Source: Pacificimonas sp036351775 | GTDB lineage: Bacteria; Pseudomonadota; Alphaproteobacteria; Sphingomonadales; Sphingomonadaceae | NCBI GenBank assembly: GCA_036351775.1 | Contig: JAZBPX010000023.1 | Span: 98,377-162,376 of the forward strand | Reading direction: 5' to 3' | Length of the DNA stretch: 64,000 nt | Part shown: one piece after another, positions 32,862 to 43,191 of the stretch | How the letters are laid out: each line of letters starts with the position of its first letter | How positions within the stretch are numbered: the first letter of the stretch is position 1 | Made by a program: the position numbers and the translations under genes | Notes under the pieces: model-generated | Seen by the model: the letters and a program-made list of their open reading frames with translations, nothing else | What the model was told of the DNA's origin: nothing | The model's database searches: none

Positions 32862-33573
32862 CGCCCTCGCTGAACCGGTAGCCGGCGCCGTAGAGCGTTT
32901 CGATGGCGGCGAATCCGTCGTCGACGGCGCGGAACTTCTTCCGGAGCCGCTTGATATGGCTGTCGATGGTGCGGTCGTCGACATAGACATCGTCCTGATA
33001 GGCGGCGTTCATTAGCTGTTCGCGCGACTTCACGAAACCGGGCCGCTGGGCGAGGGTTTCAAGGATCATGAATTCGCTCACGGTCAGGGTTACGTCTTTG
33101 CCCGCCCAGAGTGTTCGGTGCCGCGCAAGGTCCAGTTCCAGGCGGCCGCGCACCATTCGGCTCTCTTCCGCTTTCGGCGTGTCGGGCTGGCTGCGAAAGG
33201 CTGCGCGGCGAAGGACGGCGCGGATACGCTCCACGAGCAGGCGGTGAGAGAAGGGCTTTCCGACATAATCGTCCGCGCCCATCGACAGGCCCAGCGCCTC
33301 GTCGATCTCGGCATCCTTTGAGGTCAGGAAAATGACCGGCACATCCGTCCGCTCGCGCAGGCGCTGGAGCAGCTCGAGCCCATCGAGGCGCGGCATCTTG
33401 ATGTCGAGAATGGCGAGGTCCGGCGGATTCTCGGCAATCGCCTTCAGCGCCGCCTGGCTGTCGGCGTAAATGCGCGTTGCAAACCCTTCCGCCTGCAAGG
33501 CTATGGAGAGCGACGCGAGGATGTTCCGGTCGTCGTCGACCAGCGCGATGGTGGGGGGCGGCTCCTCGCTCAT
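32848..33573 (-). CDS. chvI: Response regulator ChvI (OmpR/PhoB family)
   Basis: A 241-residue two-domain regulator. In the receiver, the acidic pocket is in LVDDDRN, the phospho-acceptor is D57 (LAILDIKMP), and LTSKD carries the conserved Thr/Ser and Lys. The winged-helix DNA-binding domain (about 140-238) includes LTVSEFMILETLAQRPG, DDRTIDSHIKRLRKKFR and IETLYGAGYRF. It is transcribed with chvG and hprK. The ATG at 33573 is the usual N-terminus; the frame extends upstream without coding features. The gene is divergent from pckA across a 173-base gap, likely holding both promoters. Confidence 0.95.
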   Translation of the reverse strand: MSEEPPPTIALVDDDRNILASLSIALQAEGFATRIYADSQAALKAIAENPPDLAILDIKMPRLDGLELLQRLRERTDVPVIFLTSKDAEIDEALGLSMGADDYVGKPFSHRLLVERIRAVLRRAAFRSQPDTPKAEESRMVRGRLELDLARHRTLWAGKDVTLTVSEFMILETLAQRPGFVKSREQLMNAAYQDDVYVDDRTIDSHIKRLRKKFRAVDDGFAAIETLYGAGYRFSEGAADG

Positions 33574-33746
33574 GACGCGATCATAGGGCCCGGACACGAG
33601 GGAGGTCCATGCGAAGGCCAACGGGTGCATACGTTTTTGACCGGAACCGCCCGCCCGTGTATGCGCGGAGCCCAAGCACAGGCCCCGTCGATTCTCTTGG
33701 CGCGAGACCCTGTTTGCAGCGACAACAATCCTAGGGGAGACAGCGC

Positions 33747-35351
<1,605 letters not shown>

Positions 35352-35400
35352 AGGCTCGGAGCCTATCGACCGACCGCACACGCTGCACACATGCTGTTCA

Positions 35401-35504
35401 GTCATTCCCGCGGACGCGGGAATCCAGCCTGCGTACCAGTGATCCTTGTGCGCGGCTGAGCACGGGTCCGTAAGTCACTGGATTCCCGCGTTCGCGGGAA
35501 TGAC
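35401..35504. repeat. Inverted pair of GTCAT palindromes downstream of pckA (copies G1 and G2)
   Basis: G1 (35401-35427) and G2 (35478-35504) are reverse complements at 26 of 27 positions, with a 50-base spacer that also has the short inverted match CCAGTGA / TCACTGG. Each unit is a hairpin (ATTCCCGCG / CGCGGGAAT). The pair occupies the 265-base gap between the convergent pckA and merR-like genes; no other feature is seen in the gap. Confidence 0.9.
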
Positions 35505-35616
35505 GGTTTGGCAGTGGACGCGATGCCAACGGCGTAGCGGCAACGCTGCTGCGAATGCGGCGGTTACAGCGTAAGTCGTGACCGTCGCGGGAGGTGACCA
35601 GCTTCGCGCGGGCAGG

Positions 35617-36072
35617 CTAGGGCCGTGCAGCCTGAAGGGCGGTGGCGAGGCGGTCGCGAATGCCCTTCAGCGCGGCAAGATCGACCAGCGGAGCGCTGAG
35701 TGCTGCGTCTTGCGGGCCGTTGGCGTCCTGCGCTTCGGCGGGCTGCACCGGTTCTGCGTTGGCATCCGCGCCCAAGACCGGCTCTGACGACGTCGGCACG
35801 ATTTCTGCGCTGCCCTCGCTCACGGCCTTCACGCCGCGTTCGCGCAGCAGTTTCTGAACGCCCTTGATGGTCAGGCCGTCTGTATAGAGCAGGCGGTTGA
35901 TGGCGCGGATCAGGTCGACGTCCTGCCTGCGATAATAGCGCCGCCCGCCGCCGCGTTTCATCGGCTTCACCTGCGCGAACTTCGTCTCCCAGAACCGAAG
36001 GACGTGCTGCGGCACGCCGACGTCTTCGGACACTTCACTGATCGTGCGATATGCGTCGGCGGACTTCACCAC
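35617..36072 (-). CDS. MerR family transcriptional regulator
   Basis: A 151-residue protein with an N-terminal MerR-type winged helix (YRTISEVSEDVGVPQHVLRFWE, GGGRRYYRRQDVDLI) and a short helical region, then an Ala/Pro-rich acidic linker and a final helix. It lacks the metal-binding cysteines of MerR and CueR. The VPQHVLRFWETKF variant is typical of a conserved alphaproteobacterial paralogue found beside ihfA and fabH. Its targets are unknown. Confidence 0.9.
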   Translation of the reverse strand: MVKSADAYRTISEVSEDVGVPQHVLRFWETKFAQVKPMKRGGGRRYYRRQDVDLIRAINRLLYTDGLTIKGVQKLLRERGVKAVSEGSAEIVPTSSEPVLGADANAEPVQPAEAQDANGPQDAALSAPLVDLAALKGIRDRLATALQAARP

Positions 36073-36132
36073 GTCTCGATGCCCCTGTCAGTCCCCGCCA
36101 ACCCCCCAGACGGCGCAAGCGCCGGGCGCCTG

Positions 36133-36432
36133 TCAGCCCTTGCCGTTAATCTTGTCGCGCATGATCTGGCTGGGGCGAAAGGTCAGGACGCGGCGCGGCT
36201 CGATCGGCACTTCCTCGCCGGTCTTGGGGTTGCGGCCCATACGGCGGTTCTTGTCGCGCAGGATAAAGCTGCCGAAGGACGACACCTTCACATTCTCGCC
36301 GCGCACGAGTGCATCGCTCACCTGGTCGAGGACAGTCTCGACAAGCTGTACCGACTCGCTGCGCGACAGGCCCAGTTCTTCGTGAACGACGTCGCCCAGC
36401 TCGGCGCGCGTCAGACTGCTTGATTCTGCCAT
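36133..36432 (-). CDS. ihfA: Integration host factor subunit alpha
   Basis: A 99-residue DNA-bending protein of the HU/IHF family. VKVSSFGSFILRDKNRRMGRNPKTGEE is the DNA-contacting beta-arm region, with the Pro in GRNPKTGE that intercalates in the minor groove, and RVLTFRPSQIMRDKIN closes the fold. The N-terminal TRAELGDVVHEELGLSRSES fits the alpha rather than beta subunit. It lies between fabH and the MerR-like gene in the order rpmF-plsX-fabH-ihfA-merR, a conserved alphaproteobacterial arrangement. Confidence 0.95.
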   Translation of the reverse strand: MAESSSLTRAELGDVVHEELGLSRSESVQLVETVLDQVSDALVRGENVKVSSFGSFILRDKNRRMGRNPKTGEEVPIEPRRVLTFRPSQIMRDKINGKG

Positions 36433-36492
36433 GACATGTTCCCCTGCTCTCTTCTAACGCAGCTAACAAAAGCGTTGCGGATTCGCAAAGCC

Positions 36493-37461
36493 TTACCAGC
36501 GAACCGCGCTGGCTCCCCAGGTAAAGCCGCCGCCCATGGCCTCCAGCATCAGGAGGTCGCCGCGCTTGATGCGGCCATCGCGAACGGCGGCATCCAGCGC
36601 GAGCGGTACGCTGGCGGCCGACGTATTGGCATGCTGGTCCACCGTCACGATCACCTGGTCCATCGACAGGCCGAGCTTGCGCGCGGTCGCATCGAGAATG
36701 CGCAGGTTGGCCTGGTGCGGAACGACCCAGTCGATATCGCCCTGCTGCAGGTCCGCAATCTCGAGGACTTCGCGGCAGGCAGCGGTCAGGTTGGCGACAG
36801 CGTGGCGAAATACCTCGCGCCCCGCCATGCGCAGCTTGCCCACCGTCTGCGTCGTCGAGGGGCCGCCGTCGACATAGAGAAGCTGGTTGTGCGTACCATC
36901 GGCATGAAGTTTCGTGGCGAGAATGCCCGCCTCACCGCTTTCATCGGCTTCGACCACGACAGCGCCCGCACCGTCGCCGAACAGGACACAGGTCCCGCGG
37001 TCCTCCCAGTCGAGGATGCGGCTGAAGGTTTCCGCGCCAATCAGCAGCGCCCGCTTGTGCTGCCCCGCGCGGATCATCGAATCGACGACCGACACCCCGT
37101 AGAGAAAGCCGGAACAGACCGCCGCCACGTCGAAAGACGCCGCGTCCTTCAGGCCGAGCTTGTGCTGGACGATGGTCGCCGTGGACGGGAAGGTCTGGTC
37201 CGGCGTTGCCGTTGCCACCACGATCAGGTCGATATCGCCCGCCGTCCGGCCCGCCGCTTCCAGTGCGCGCCCTGCCGCCGCGACGGCGAGATCCGAAGTG
37301 TATTCGCCCTCGGCGGCGATGTGGCGCTGGCGGATCCCGGTCCGCTCGACGATCCATTCGTCACTCGTGTCGACCTGTTCGGCCAGTTCGGCGTTCCTGA
37401 CGACATTCGACGGCAGATAGCTGCCAGTGCCGGTGATCCGGGCCTGGGGGCTCGCCATCAC
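36493..37461 (-). CDS. fabH: 3-oxoacyl-ACP synthase III (FabH)
   Basis: A 322-residue condensing enzyme that starts fatty-acid synthesis from acyl-CoA and malonyl-ACP. The catalytic triad is visible: C116 in AAVCSGFLYG, His in VVPHQANLRI and Asn in DQHANTSAAS. The glycine-rich end GGGFTWGASAVRW is typical. The start is GTG at 37461 overlapping the plsX stop (GTGA, 37458-37461); the following ATG (37458) is also possible. Co-transcribed with plsX, so fatty-acid and phospholipid synthesis are coordinated. Confidence 0.96.
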   Translation of the reverse strand: MMASPQARITGTGSYLPSNVVRNAELAEQVDTSDEWIVERTGIRQRHIAAEGEYTSDLAVAAAGRALEAAGRTAGDIDLIVVATATPDQTFPSTATIVQHKLGLKDAASFDVAAVCSGFLYGVSVVDSMIRAGQHKRALLIGAETFSRILDWEDRGTCVLFGDGAGAVVVEADESGEAGILATKLHADGTHNQLLYVDGGPSTTQTVGKLRMAGREVFRHAVANLTAACREVLEIADLQQGDIDWVVPHQANLRILDATARKLGLSMDQVIVTVDQHANTSAASVPLALDAAVRDGRIKRGDLLMLEAMGGGFTWGASAVRW

Positions 37462-38519
37462 TGCGCGGCTTCCGCCATGGCAGCGGCGTCGATTCGTTTC
37501 TGGTCGAGGCGAGCGAGGTCGGCCTTGATCCGCTCGGCGATATCGTCGGTCACGAGGTCGCGGGCAACGCCGATGGCATTTGCGAACCCCTCGATATTCG
37601 CGCTGCCATGGCTCTTCACCACCAGGCCGTTCAGACCGAGAAACACCGCACCGTTATGCGCGTTCGGATCAAGGTGCGAGCGCAGCTGGCGCAGCACGCG
37701 CTTCGACATGAAATAGCCAAGGATGGAAAACAGGTTCGAGCGGAAGGCGCGGCGTAGCAGCTCCACCACGAGCCGCGCCGTGCCCTCTGCGGTTTTCAGC
37801 GCGATGTTGCCGGAAAAGCCGTCCGAGACGATCACGTCGACGTCGCCGCGGCCGATCTTGTCGCCTTCGACAAACCCGGCATAAACGAGCGAAAGGGCGT
37901 CTGCATTCGCCCGCAGCACGTCGGCGGCATCCTTGTGGTCGTCGGTGCCCTTCAGCTCTTCCTCGCCGATGTTGAGGATCGCGACCTTCGGGTGTTCGGT
38001 CCCGAGCACCGTGCGGGCAAAGGCGGCACCCATCACGCCGAACTGCACCAGGTTCTCGTCATTGCATTCGGAATTCGCGCCAAGGTCCAGCATCACGCTG
38101 TCCGTACCCATCGTGGGAAGGAGCGCAGCGAGGGCCGGCCGGTCGATGCCGGGCATGGTCTTCAGGCCCAGCTTCGCCATCGCCATCAGCGCGCCGGTAT
38201 TGCCGGCGGAGACGGCGGCATGCGCCTCGCCCGCCTTCACCGCATTAACGGCAAGACCCATGGAGGATTTGCGCGCGCGGCGAAGGACCTGGCTCGGCTT
38301 GTCGGTGCCCTTTACCTCCACGCCGGTGTGAACCACACCGCTACGCGCGGCCAGCTTCTTCAGACCGCGTAGATGCTCGCCGATGACGACTTCGTCACCG
38401 AACAACAGGAAACGCAGTTCCGGGTAGCGTTTGCGGGCAAGGTCCGCCGCCTTCATCGTCACGGCCGCGCCCTCGTCGCCGCCCATCACATCGATGGCGA
38501 GAACGGGTTCGGCTGTCAT
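37458..38519 (-). CDS. plsX: Phosphate acyltransferase PlsX
   Basis: A 353-residue soluble or peripheral enzyme producing acyl-phosphate from acyl-ACP for phospholipid synthesis. The N-terminus AIDVMGGDEGA, SAGNTGALMAMAKLGLKTMPGIDRPALAA, MLDLGANSECN and VSDGFSGNIALKTAEG are family signatures. The length is standard. It is preceded by rpmF (24 bases) and followed by the overlapping fabH. Confidence 0.96.
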   Translation of the reverse strand: MTAEPVLAIDVMGGDEGAAVTMKAADLARKRYPELRFLLFGDEVVIGEHLRGLKKLAARSGVVHTGVEVKGTDKPSQVLRRARKSSMGLAVNAVKAGEAHAAVSAGNTGALMAMAKLGLKTMPGIDRPALAALLPTMGTDSVMLDLGANSECNDENLVQFGVMGAAFARTVLGTEHPKVAILNIGEEELKGTDDHKDAADVLRANADALSLVYAGFVEGDKIGRGDVDVIVSDGFSGNIALKTAEGTARLVVELLRRAFRSNLFSILGYFMSKRVLRQLRSHLDPNAHNGAVFLGLNGLVVKSHGSANIEGFANAIGVARDLVTDDIAERIKADLARLDQKRIDAAAMAEAAQ

Positions 38520-38543
38520 GCGGACGAAACTGCTGAGGTCGCT

Positions 38544-38723
38544 TTAAAGACCGACTTCGATCACTTCGCGGTCGTTGTAATGACCGCAAGAGCCGCAGAC
38601 GTGGTGCGGCAGCTTCAGCTCACCGCAGTTCGGGCATTCCTGGAAATTCTGGGCCGACAGCGCATGGTGCGCACGGCGCTTGTCCCGGCGGGACTTCGAT
38701 ACTTTTCTCTTCGGGACGGCCAT
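38544..38723 (-). CDS. rpmF: 50S ribosomal protein L32
   Basis: A 59-residue ribosomal protein. MAVPKRKVSKSRRDKRRAHH is the classic L32 start and fixes the ATG at 38723. The zinc-binding Cys pairs are retained in CPNCGE and CGSCGHY, so this is the zinc (C+) form. It heads the rpmF-plsX-fabH-ihfA run. The 162 bases upstream, up to the metallo-hydrolase gene, show no further feature and probably hold the promoter. Confidence 0.97.
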   Translation of the reverse strand: MAVPKRKVSKSRRDKRRAHHALSAQNFQECPNCGELKLPHHVCGSCGHYNDREVIEVGL

Positions 38724-38885
38724 GGGGCACCTGTTCCTGTCACTAAATCTATCAAGTCGGCGCTTTCCCGCGCGCAAGGCAGGGCAAAGGCCCCGGCATG
38801 CGGGTGCTGACGAAGGCAGCCGACATAGCGGCTTCGCGCCAAAGTGCAAGCCTAGCGGCGGGCGAAATCCGCCTTGCCGCCAGCC

Positions 38886-39554
38886 TCAGCCATATGCCCC
38901 GACGAACGGGTTCGACTTCTTCTCCCGCCCGATGGTCGACATCGGACCGTGGCCGGGGACGAACGCGGTATCCTCTGGCAGGACGAACAGCTTCTGCTGG
39001 ATCGCATCCACGAGCTGCTGGTGATTGCCGCGCGGGAAATCGGTGCGCCCGATGGAGCCCTGGAACAGGACATCGCCAACGATCAGCAGCTTCGACGGGG
39101 CATGGTGGAAAACCACGTGGCCGGGCGTGTGACCGGGACAGTGGAGGACCTCGAGCGTCAGTTCGCCGACCGTGACGGTATCGCCCTCGTCGAGCCAGCG
39201 GTCGGGCGTGAAGGACTTCGTGCCGGTCATGCCAAAGCGGGCACCCTGCTCCTCGGCCTGGTCGATCCAGAACTTGTCCTCCGGATGCGGCCCCTCGATA
39301 GGCAGCGACAGCTCTTCGGCCAGAACGCCCGTCATCCCGCAATGGTCGAGATGGCCATGCGTCACGAGCAGCTTTTCCAGGTGCACCCCCTTTTCGGCAA
39401 CGACCTGCTTCAGCCTGTCGAGGTCGCCGCCCGGATCGACGAGCGCCCCGCGCATGGTCTTCGTGCACCAGAACAGGGTGCAGTTCTGCTGAAGGGGCGT
39501 CACCGGCACGATGCAGGCGGACAGCGGAGCGGTCTCATTGGCAGTCTGTGTCAT
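38886..39554 (-). CDS. Metallo-beta-lactamase-fold hydrolase (glyoxalase II-like, YcbL type)
   Basis: A 222-residue hydrolase with the metal site HGHLDH (H66, H68, D70, H71), later ligands in LHCPGHTPGH, VGDVLF (bridging Asp) and VPGHGP. The short length without a C-terminal helical domain places it with YcbL-type glyoxalase II-like proteins rather than true GloB. It probably hydrolyses thioesters such as S-lactoylglutathione. It is divergent from the pabB-pabC gene; 99 bases between them hold the promoters. The ATG at 39554 starts just before the fold. Confidence 0.9.
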   Translation of the reverse strand: MTQTANETAPLSACIVPVTPLQQNCTLFWCTKTMRGALVDPGGDLDRLKQVVAEKGVHLEKLLVTHGHLDHCGMTGVLAEELSLPIEGPHPEDKFWIDQAEEQGARFGMTGTKSFTPDRWLDEGDTVTVGELTLEVLHCPGHTPGHVVFHHAPSKLLIVGDVLFQGSIGRTDFPRGNHQQLVDAIQQKLFVLPEDTAFVPGHGPMSTIGREKKSNPFVGAYG

Positions 39555-39653
39555 GGGCCACGAGATGGGCGGCGGCGCGGCGCGCGTCAATTGCGTGCGC
39601 GCACGGGGCAACTGGAAAGCCCCCTTGCCGCTGCATAAGGGCGGTGGGTGTCC

Positions 39654-41423
39654 ATGCCCTTCGACCCAACCGCTCCCTTCTATTTCTTCGAGGATGCCAG
39701 CGCGGCGGGGCCGGGCCTCCTGTTCGCAGGTGCCGAACGCTGGATCGAGGCGCAGGCGCTGGGCGATGTCAGGCCAGCCCTGTCTGCGGTGCGGGCCGCG
39801 CTTGCGGACGGCAAGTGGGTCGCCGGGACGCTCGCCTATGAAGCTGCGGGCGCACTGGAGCCGCGCATGGCGCGGGATGCAAACCTGCCGCAGCCGCTCG
39901 TTCGGTTTGGTGTCTTCGCTGCGCCGGATCGCCGTGACTGGTCCGAGGTCGGCGGGTCCGCCCGCCATCGACGGACGACGATCAGAGATCTGACGCCGGG
40001 CATGGACCAGGCCGCCTATGAAGCGATGGTGGAAACCGCACTCGCCTATATCCGCGCGGGCGATATCTACCAGGCGAACATGACGCTCCAGGTGGCGGGG
40101 CGCTTTGCCGGGCATCCGCTGGCGTTATGGGACCGGCTGCGGCGATCCCAGCGCATGGGCGAGGGCGCGCTGGTGCGGGAGCCGGATGGGCGCTGGCTGC
40201 TATCCGCGTCGCCGGAGCTGTTCTTTGCCTGCGGGGGTCGCCGGGTCATCGCCCGTCCGATGAAGGGGACCGCGCGGCGCCGCCCGGACGCGGCGTCCGA
40301 CAGGCAAGCCGCCAAGGCTCTTGCGGCCGACGAAAAGAACCGCGCGGAAAACCTGATGATCACGGACCTGATCCGGAACGACCTGTCGCGGACGGCGGTA
40401 CCGGGCTCGGTGACGGTTCCCGATCCGTTTGTCGTCGAAACCTACCCCACGCTGCACACGATGGTGAGCGGCGTGGAGGCCGCGCTGCGCGAAAATCTGG
40501 GACCTGTAGACATCCTGGAAACCATGTTTCCCTGCGGCTCGATCACCGGCGCGCCAAAGGTCAGGGCCGGGCAGATCATCAACGAGCTGGAGCGGGCGGG
40601 GCGCGGTATCTACACCGGCAGCATCGGATGGATCGCGCCTGGCGGCGATGCGCGGTTCAACGTCGCCATTCGCACCGCCGTTATCGAAGGGCAGCGCCTT
40701 TCGCTCGGCGTCGGTGCCGGCATTGTCAGTGACTCGGTCCCGGCGGACGAATGGCGCGAATGCCAGACGAAGGCTGCCTTCCTGACCGCGCGCGCCCGGC
40801 CCTTTCACCTCATCGAAACCATGCGCTTTGTGCCGAGCGAAGGCGTGGCGAATCTCGACCTCCATATGCAGCGCCTCGAAAAATCTGCTGGCTATTTCGG
40901 ACGCCCCTTCGACGAACAGCGCGCGGTCCGTGACCTCGAGTCGGTGACCAGTCTGCTATCCGCGCCGTCCCGTATCCGGATGCTCTTGGATCAGGACGGG
41001 CGGGTGGCGGTCAGCGCGTCGCCGATACCGCCCTCCAAACCCGTCCTCGACATTACCGTCGCCCCGCTTCCCGTTCCGCCGGACGACTGGCGGCTGTTCC
41101 ACAAGAGCAGCGACCGCGCCTTCTACGACCAGGCGCGCCAGGACTCCGACGCCGACGAAGTCGTGTTCGAACGTCCGGACGGGCTGCTCACGGAGGGCAG
41201 CTTCACGAACCTGTTCGTCCGGCGGGGGAGCCGGCTCCTGACCCCGCACGCGGCAAGCGGCCTGCTGCCCGGCATCCTCCGCGCGCGCCTTATTGCCGAC
41301 AGAAAGGCGGTCGAGGCCGATCTGACCGTGGACGACCTTCGCGGCGGAGAGGTTTTCGTCGGCAACGCCCTTCGCGGTCTGGTGCCTGCACATCATGTTG
41401 CACGGCGGCAGGGCGCGTCTTAG
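39654..41423 (+). CDS. Aminodeoxychorismate synthase component I fused to aminodeoxychorismate lyase (PabB-PabC)
   Basis: A 589-residue bifunctional folate enzyme. Residues about 1-380 are PabB: DIYQANMTLQV, RPMKGTARRRPD (the PIKGT-type active-site Lys with Met for Ile), RNDLSRTAVPGSV, ETMFPCGSITGAPKVRAGQII and GVGAGIVSDSVP. Residues about 390-589 are a class IV PLP lyase: NLDLHMQRLEKSAGYFG, HKSSDRAFYDQARQ (PLP Lys), LLTEGSFTNLFV and GLLPGILRARL. Together with a PabA amidotransferase it makes p-aminobenzoate from chorismate. ATG 39654 is used; GTG 39648 is an alternative. Confidence 0.93.
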   Translation: MPFDPTAPFYFFEDASAAGPGLLFAGAERWIEAQALGDVRPALSAVRAALADGKWVAGTLAYEAAGALEPRMARDANLPQPLVRFGVFAAPDRRDWSEVGGSARHRRTTIRDLTPGMDQAAYEAMVETALAYIRAGDIYQANMTLQVAGRFAGHPLALWDRLRRSQRMGEGALVREPDGRWLLSASPELFFACGGRRVIARPMKGTARRRPDAASDRQAAKALAADEKNRAENLMITDLIRNDLSRTAVPGSVTVPDPFVVETYPTLHTMVSGVEAALRENLGPVDILETMFPCGSITGAPKVRAGQIINELERAGRGIYTGSIGWIAPGGDARFNVAIRTAVIEGQRLSLGVGAGIVSDSVPADEWRECQTKAAFLTARARPFHLIETMRFVPSEGVANLDLHMQRLEKSAGYFGRPFDEQRAVRDLESVTSLLSAPSRIRMLLDQDGRVAVSASPIPPSKPVLDITVAPLPVPPDDWRLFHKSSDRAFYDQARQDSDADEVVFERPDGLLTEGSFTNLFVRRGSRLLTPHAASGLLPGILRARLIADRKAVEADLTVDDLRGGEVFVGNALRGLVPAHHVARRQGAS

Positions 41424-41471
41424 GCCTCTTCGGGCATTTCACCCCTGCCTACGAAAGGATGTCCTCACGCC

Positions 41472-42674
41472 ATGTTGAAGCTCTCCGAGGCCATTGGCCG
41501 TATCGCGCCCTCGCCGACCGTCGCCGTGACGACGCGCGCGAACGAGCTGAAGGCGGAGGGGCGCGACGTGATCGGGCTTGGCGCGGGCGAACCGGACTTT
41601 CCGGTGCCGGGCCATGCGCAGGAGGCCGCGATCCAGGCGATCCGCGACGGCAAGTCGAAATACACCCCGCCCGACGGCACGCCGGAACTGAAGGATGCGG
41701 TGCGCGAGAAGTTCGCCCGCGACAATGGCCTCGATTTCGCCCGCGACGAGGTCACGGTGAATGTCGGCGGCAAGCACACGATCTTCAACGCGCTGATGGT
41801 GACGATCGACAAGGGCGACGAGGTCATTATCCCCGCGCCCTACTGGGTCAGCTATCCTGACGTCGTCGCCTTCGCGGGCGGAACCCCTGTGATCGTGTCG
41901 GCGGGCGCGGATCAGGGCTTCAAGATCACCCCGGACCAGCTTGAGGCCGCGATCACGCCGCGCACCAAATGGTTCATCTTCAACTCGCCGTCGAACCCGA
42001 CCGGCGCGGCCTATACGAAGGCTGAGATCGAGGCGCTGATCGACGTCGTCCGGCGCCATCCGCACGTCTGGATCATGGCGGACGATATCTACGAGCACAT
42101 CATCTACGAGGGTTTTCGCTTTCACACGGTCGCGGAACTGGCCCCTGACCTGCGCGACCGCACGCTAACCATCAACGGCGCGTCGAAGGCCTATTCGATG
42201 ACCGGCTGGCGCATCGGCTTTGCCGGTGGCCCGAAGGCGCTGATCGGCGCGATCCGCAAGCTGCAATCGCAGTCGACGACGAACCCCTGCGCCATCAGTC
42301 AGGAGGCGGCGCGCGCTGCCCTGACCGGGCCACAGGATTTCCTGAAGGACCGGGCGGCGAGCTTTCAGGAGCGCCGCGACCTCGTCATGTCCATGCTGGG
42401 ACAGGCGGACGGTCTGACACTGGTGAAGCCGCAGGGCGCGTTCTACGTCTATCCCGACTGTTCCGGCATGATCGGGCGGACGACGCCGGAGGGCAAGACG
42501 CTCTCCACTGACGAGGATGTCGCGGCGTATCTCCTGGAAAGCGAAGGCTGCGCGGTCGTGCACGGCGCGGCGTTCGGACTGAGCCCCGCCTTCCGCGTTT
42601 CCTATGCCATCGACCGGGATACGCTGGCGGAAGCTTGCACCCGCATCCAGCGGGCCTGCGCCGCCCTGAAATGA
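41472..42674 (+). CDS. Aspartate/prephenate aminotransferase, class I (AatA-like)
   Basis: A 400-residue PLP aminotransferase of subgroup 1-beta/gamma. The PLP lysine is K239 in NGASKAYSMTGWRIGF, with NPTG (175-178) and DDIYEHIIY (Asp and Tyr contacting the cofactor). GLGAGEPDFPVPGH and KYTPPDGTPELKDAV are typical of the AspB/AatA type found in alphaproteobacteria, active on aspartate and often prephenate. It follows the PabBC gene by 48 bases and its stop overlaps the GNAT gene (ATGA). Confidence 0.93.
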   Translation: MLKLSEAIGRIAPSPTVAVTTRANELKAEGRDVIGLGAGEPDFPVPGHAQEAAIQAIRDGKSKYTPPDGTPELKDAVREKFARDNGLDFARDEVTVNVGGKHTIFNALMVTIDKGDEVIIPAPYWVSYPDVVAFAGGTPVIVSAGADQGFKITPDQLEAAITPRTKWFIFNSPSNPTGAAYTKAEIEALIDVVRRHPHVWIMADDIYEHIIYEGFRFHTVAELAPDLRDRTLTINGASKAYSMTGWRIGFAGGPKALIGAIRKLQSQSTTNPCAISQEAARAALTGPQDFLKDRAASFQERRDLVMSMLGQADGLTLVKPQGAFYVYPDCSGMIGRTTPEGKTLSTDEDVAAYLLESEGCAVVHGAAFGLSPAFRVSYAIDRDTLAEACTRIQRACAALK

Positions 42675-43180
42675 CGCGCTGCCCGCTGCCAGAGGGCTAT
42701 GCGATCCGGTCAGCCACGGTTGCCGATATCGAGGCGCTCGATCCGATCCGGACAGCGGCTTTCCGGCCGGTCTTTGCAAGCTTCCGGCGGCTCGTCGGGG
42801 ACGAAATCGCGCCCTATGCGTTCGACGGTGCCGAAGAGGAACAGGGCGACTATTTCCGCAAGACGCTGGATGCTGACGACCCGCACCGCTGCGCCGTTGC
42901 CGAGACCGACGGGGAGCTGGCGGGCTTCGTCTGCTGGACGATCAAGGATGGCGGCGAGATGGGTATCCTCGCCTTCATGTTCGTTGCGCCCGCGCACCAG
43001 GGTTTCGGCCTCGGCGCAGCGCTGACCGACTATGCCTGCGACGCGATGCGGGATGCCGGGGCGAAGGCGGTCGAGGTCGGCACCGGCAACGACGAATCGC
43101 ACGGTCCCGCACGCGCGGCCTATCGCCGGGCGGGGTTCACCCGCGAGGTGCCCTCCGTCTATCTTTACAAGAAGCTGTAA
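42671..43180 (+). CDS. GNAT family N-acetyltransferase
   Basis: A 169-residue acetyltransferase. The acetyl-CoA site is AFMFVAPAHQGFGLGAALTDYA (motif A, Q/RxxGxG/A as QGFGLG), preceded by AVAETDGELAGFVCWTIKDG and followed by VEVGTGNDESHGPARAAYRRAGF. The substrate is not known. It starts in the ATGA overlap with the aminotransferase stop, so it is coupled to it; acetylation of an amino-acid-derived compound is possible but not shown. It ends convergent to the Coq4-like gene. Confidence 0.88.
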   Translation: MTRCPLPEGYAIRSATVADIEALDPIRTAAFRPVFASFRRLVGDEIAPYAFDGAEEEQGDYFRKTLDADDPHRCAVAETDGELAGFVCWTIKDGGEMGILAFMFVAPAHQGFGLGAALTDYACDAMRDAGAKAVEVGTGNDESHGPARAAYRRAGFTREVPSVYLYKKL

Positions 43181-43191
43181 GGCGCCGGGGG

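Noticed and set aside
32862..32990. ChvG N-terminus from the ATG at 32990
   Set aside because: It would overlap the conserved C-terminal end of chvI by more than 140 bases, and the resulting Ser/Thr-rich peptide resembles a shadow frame, not a sensor N-terminus.
35352..35616. Possible CRISPR or small RNA in the gap after pckA
   Set aside because: There are just two inverted palindromes, not a series of direct repeats with unique spacers, and no cas genes are near.
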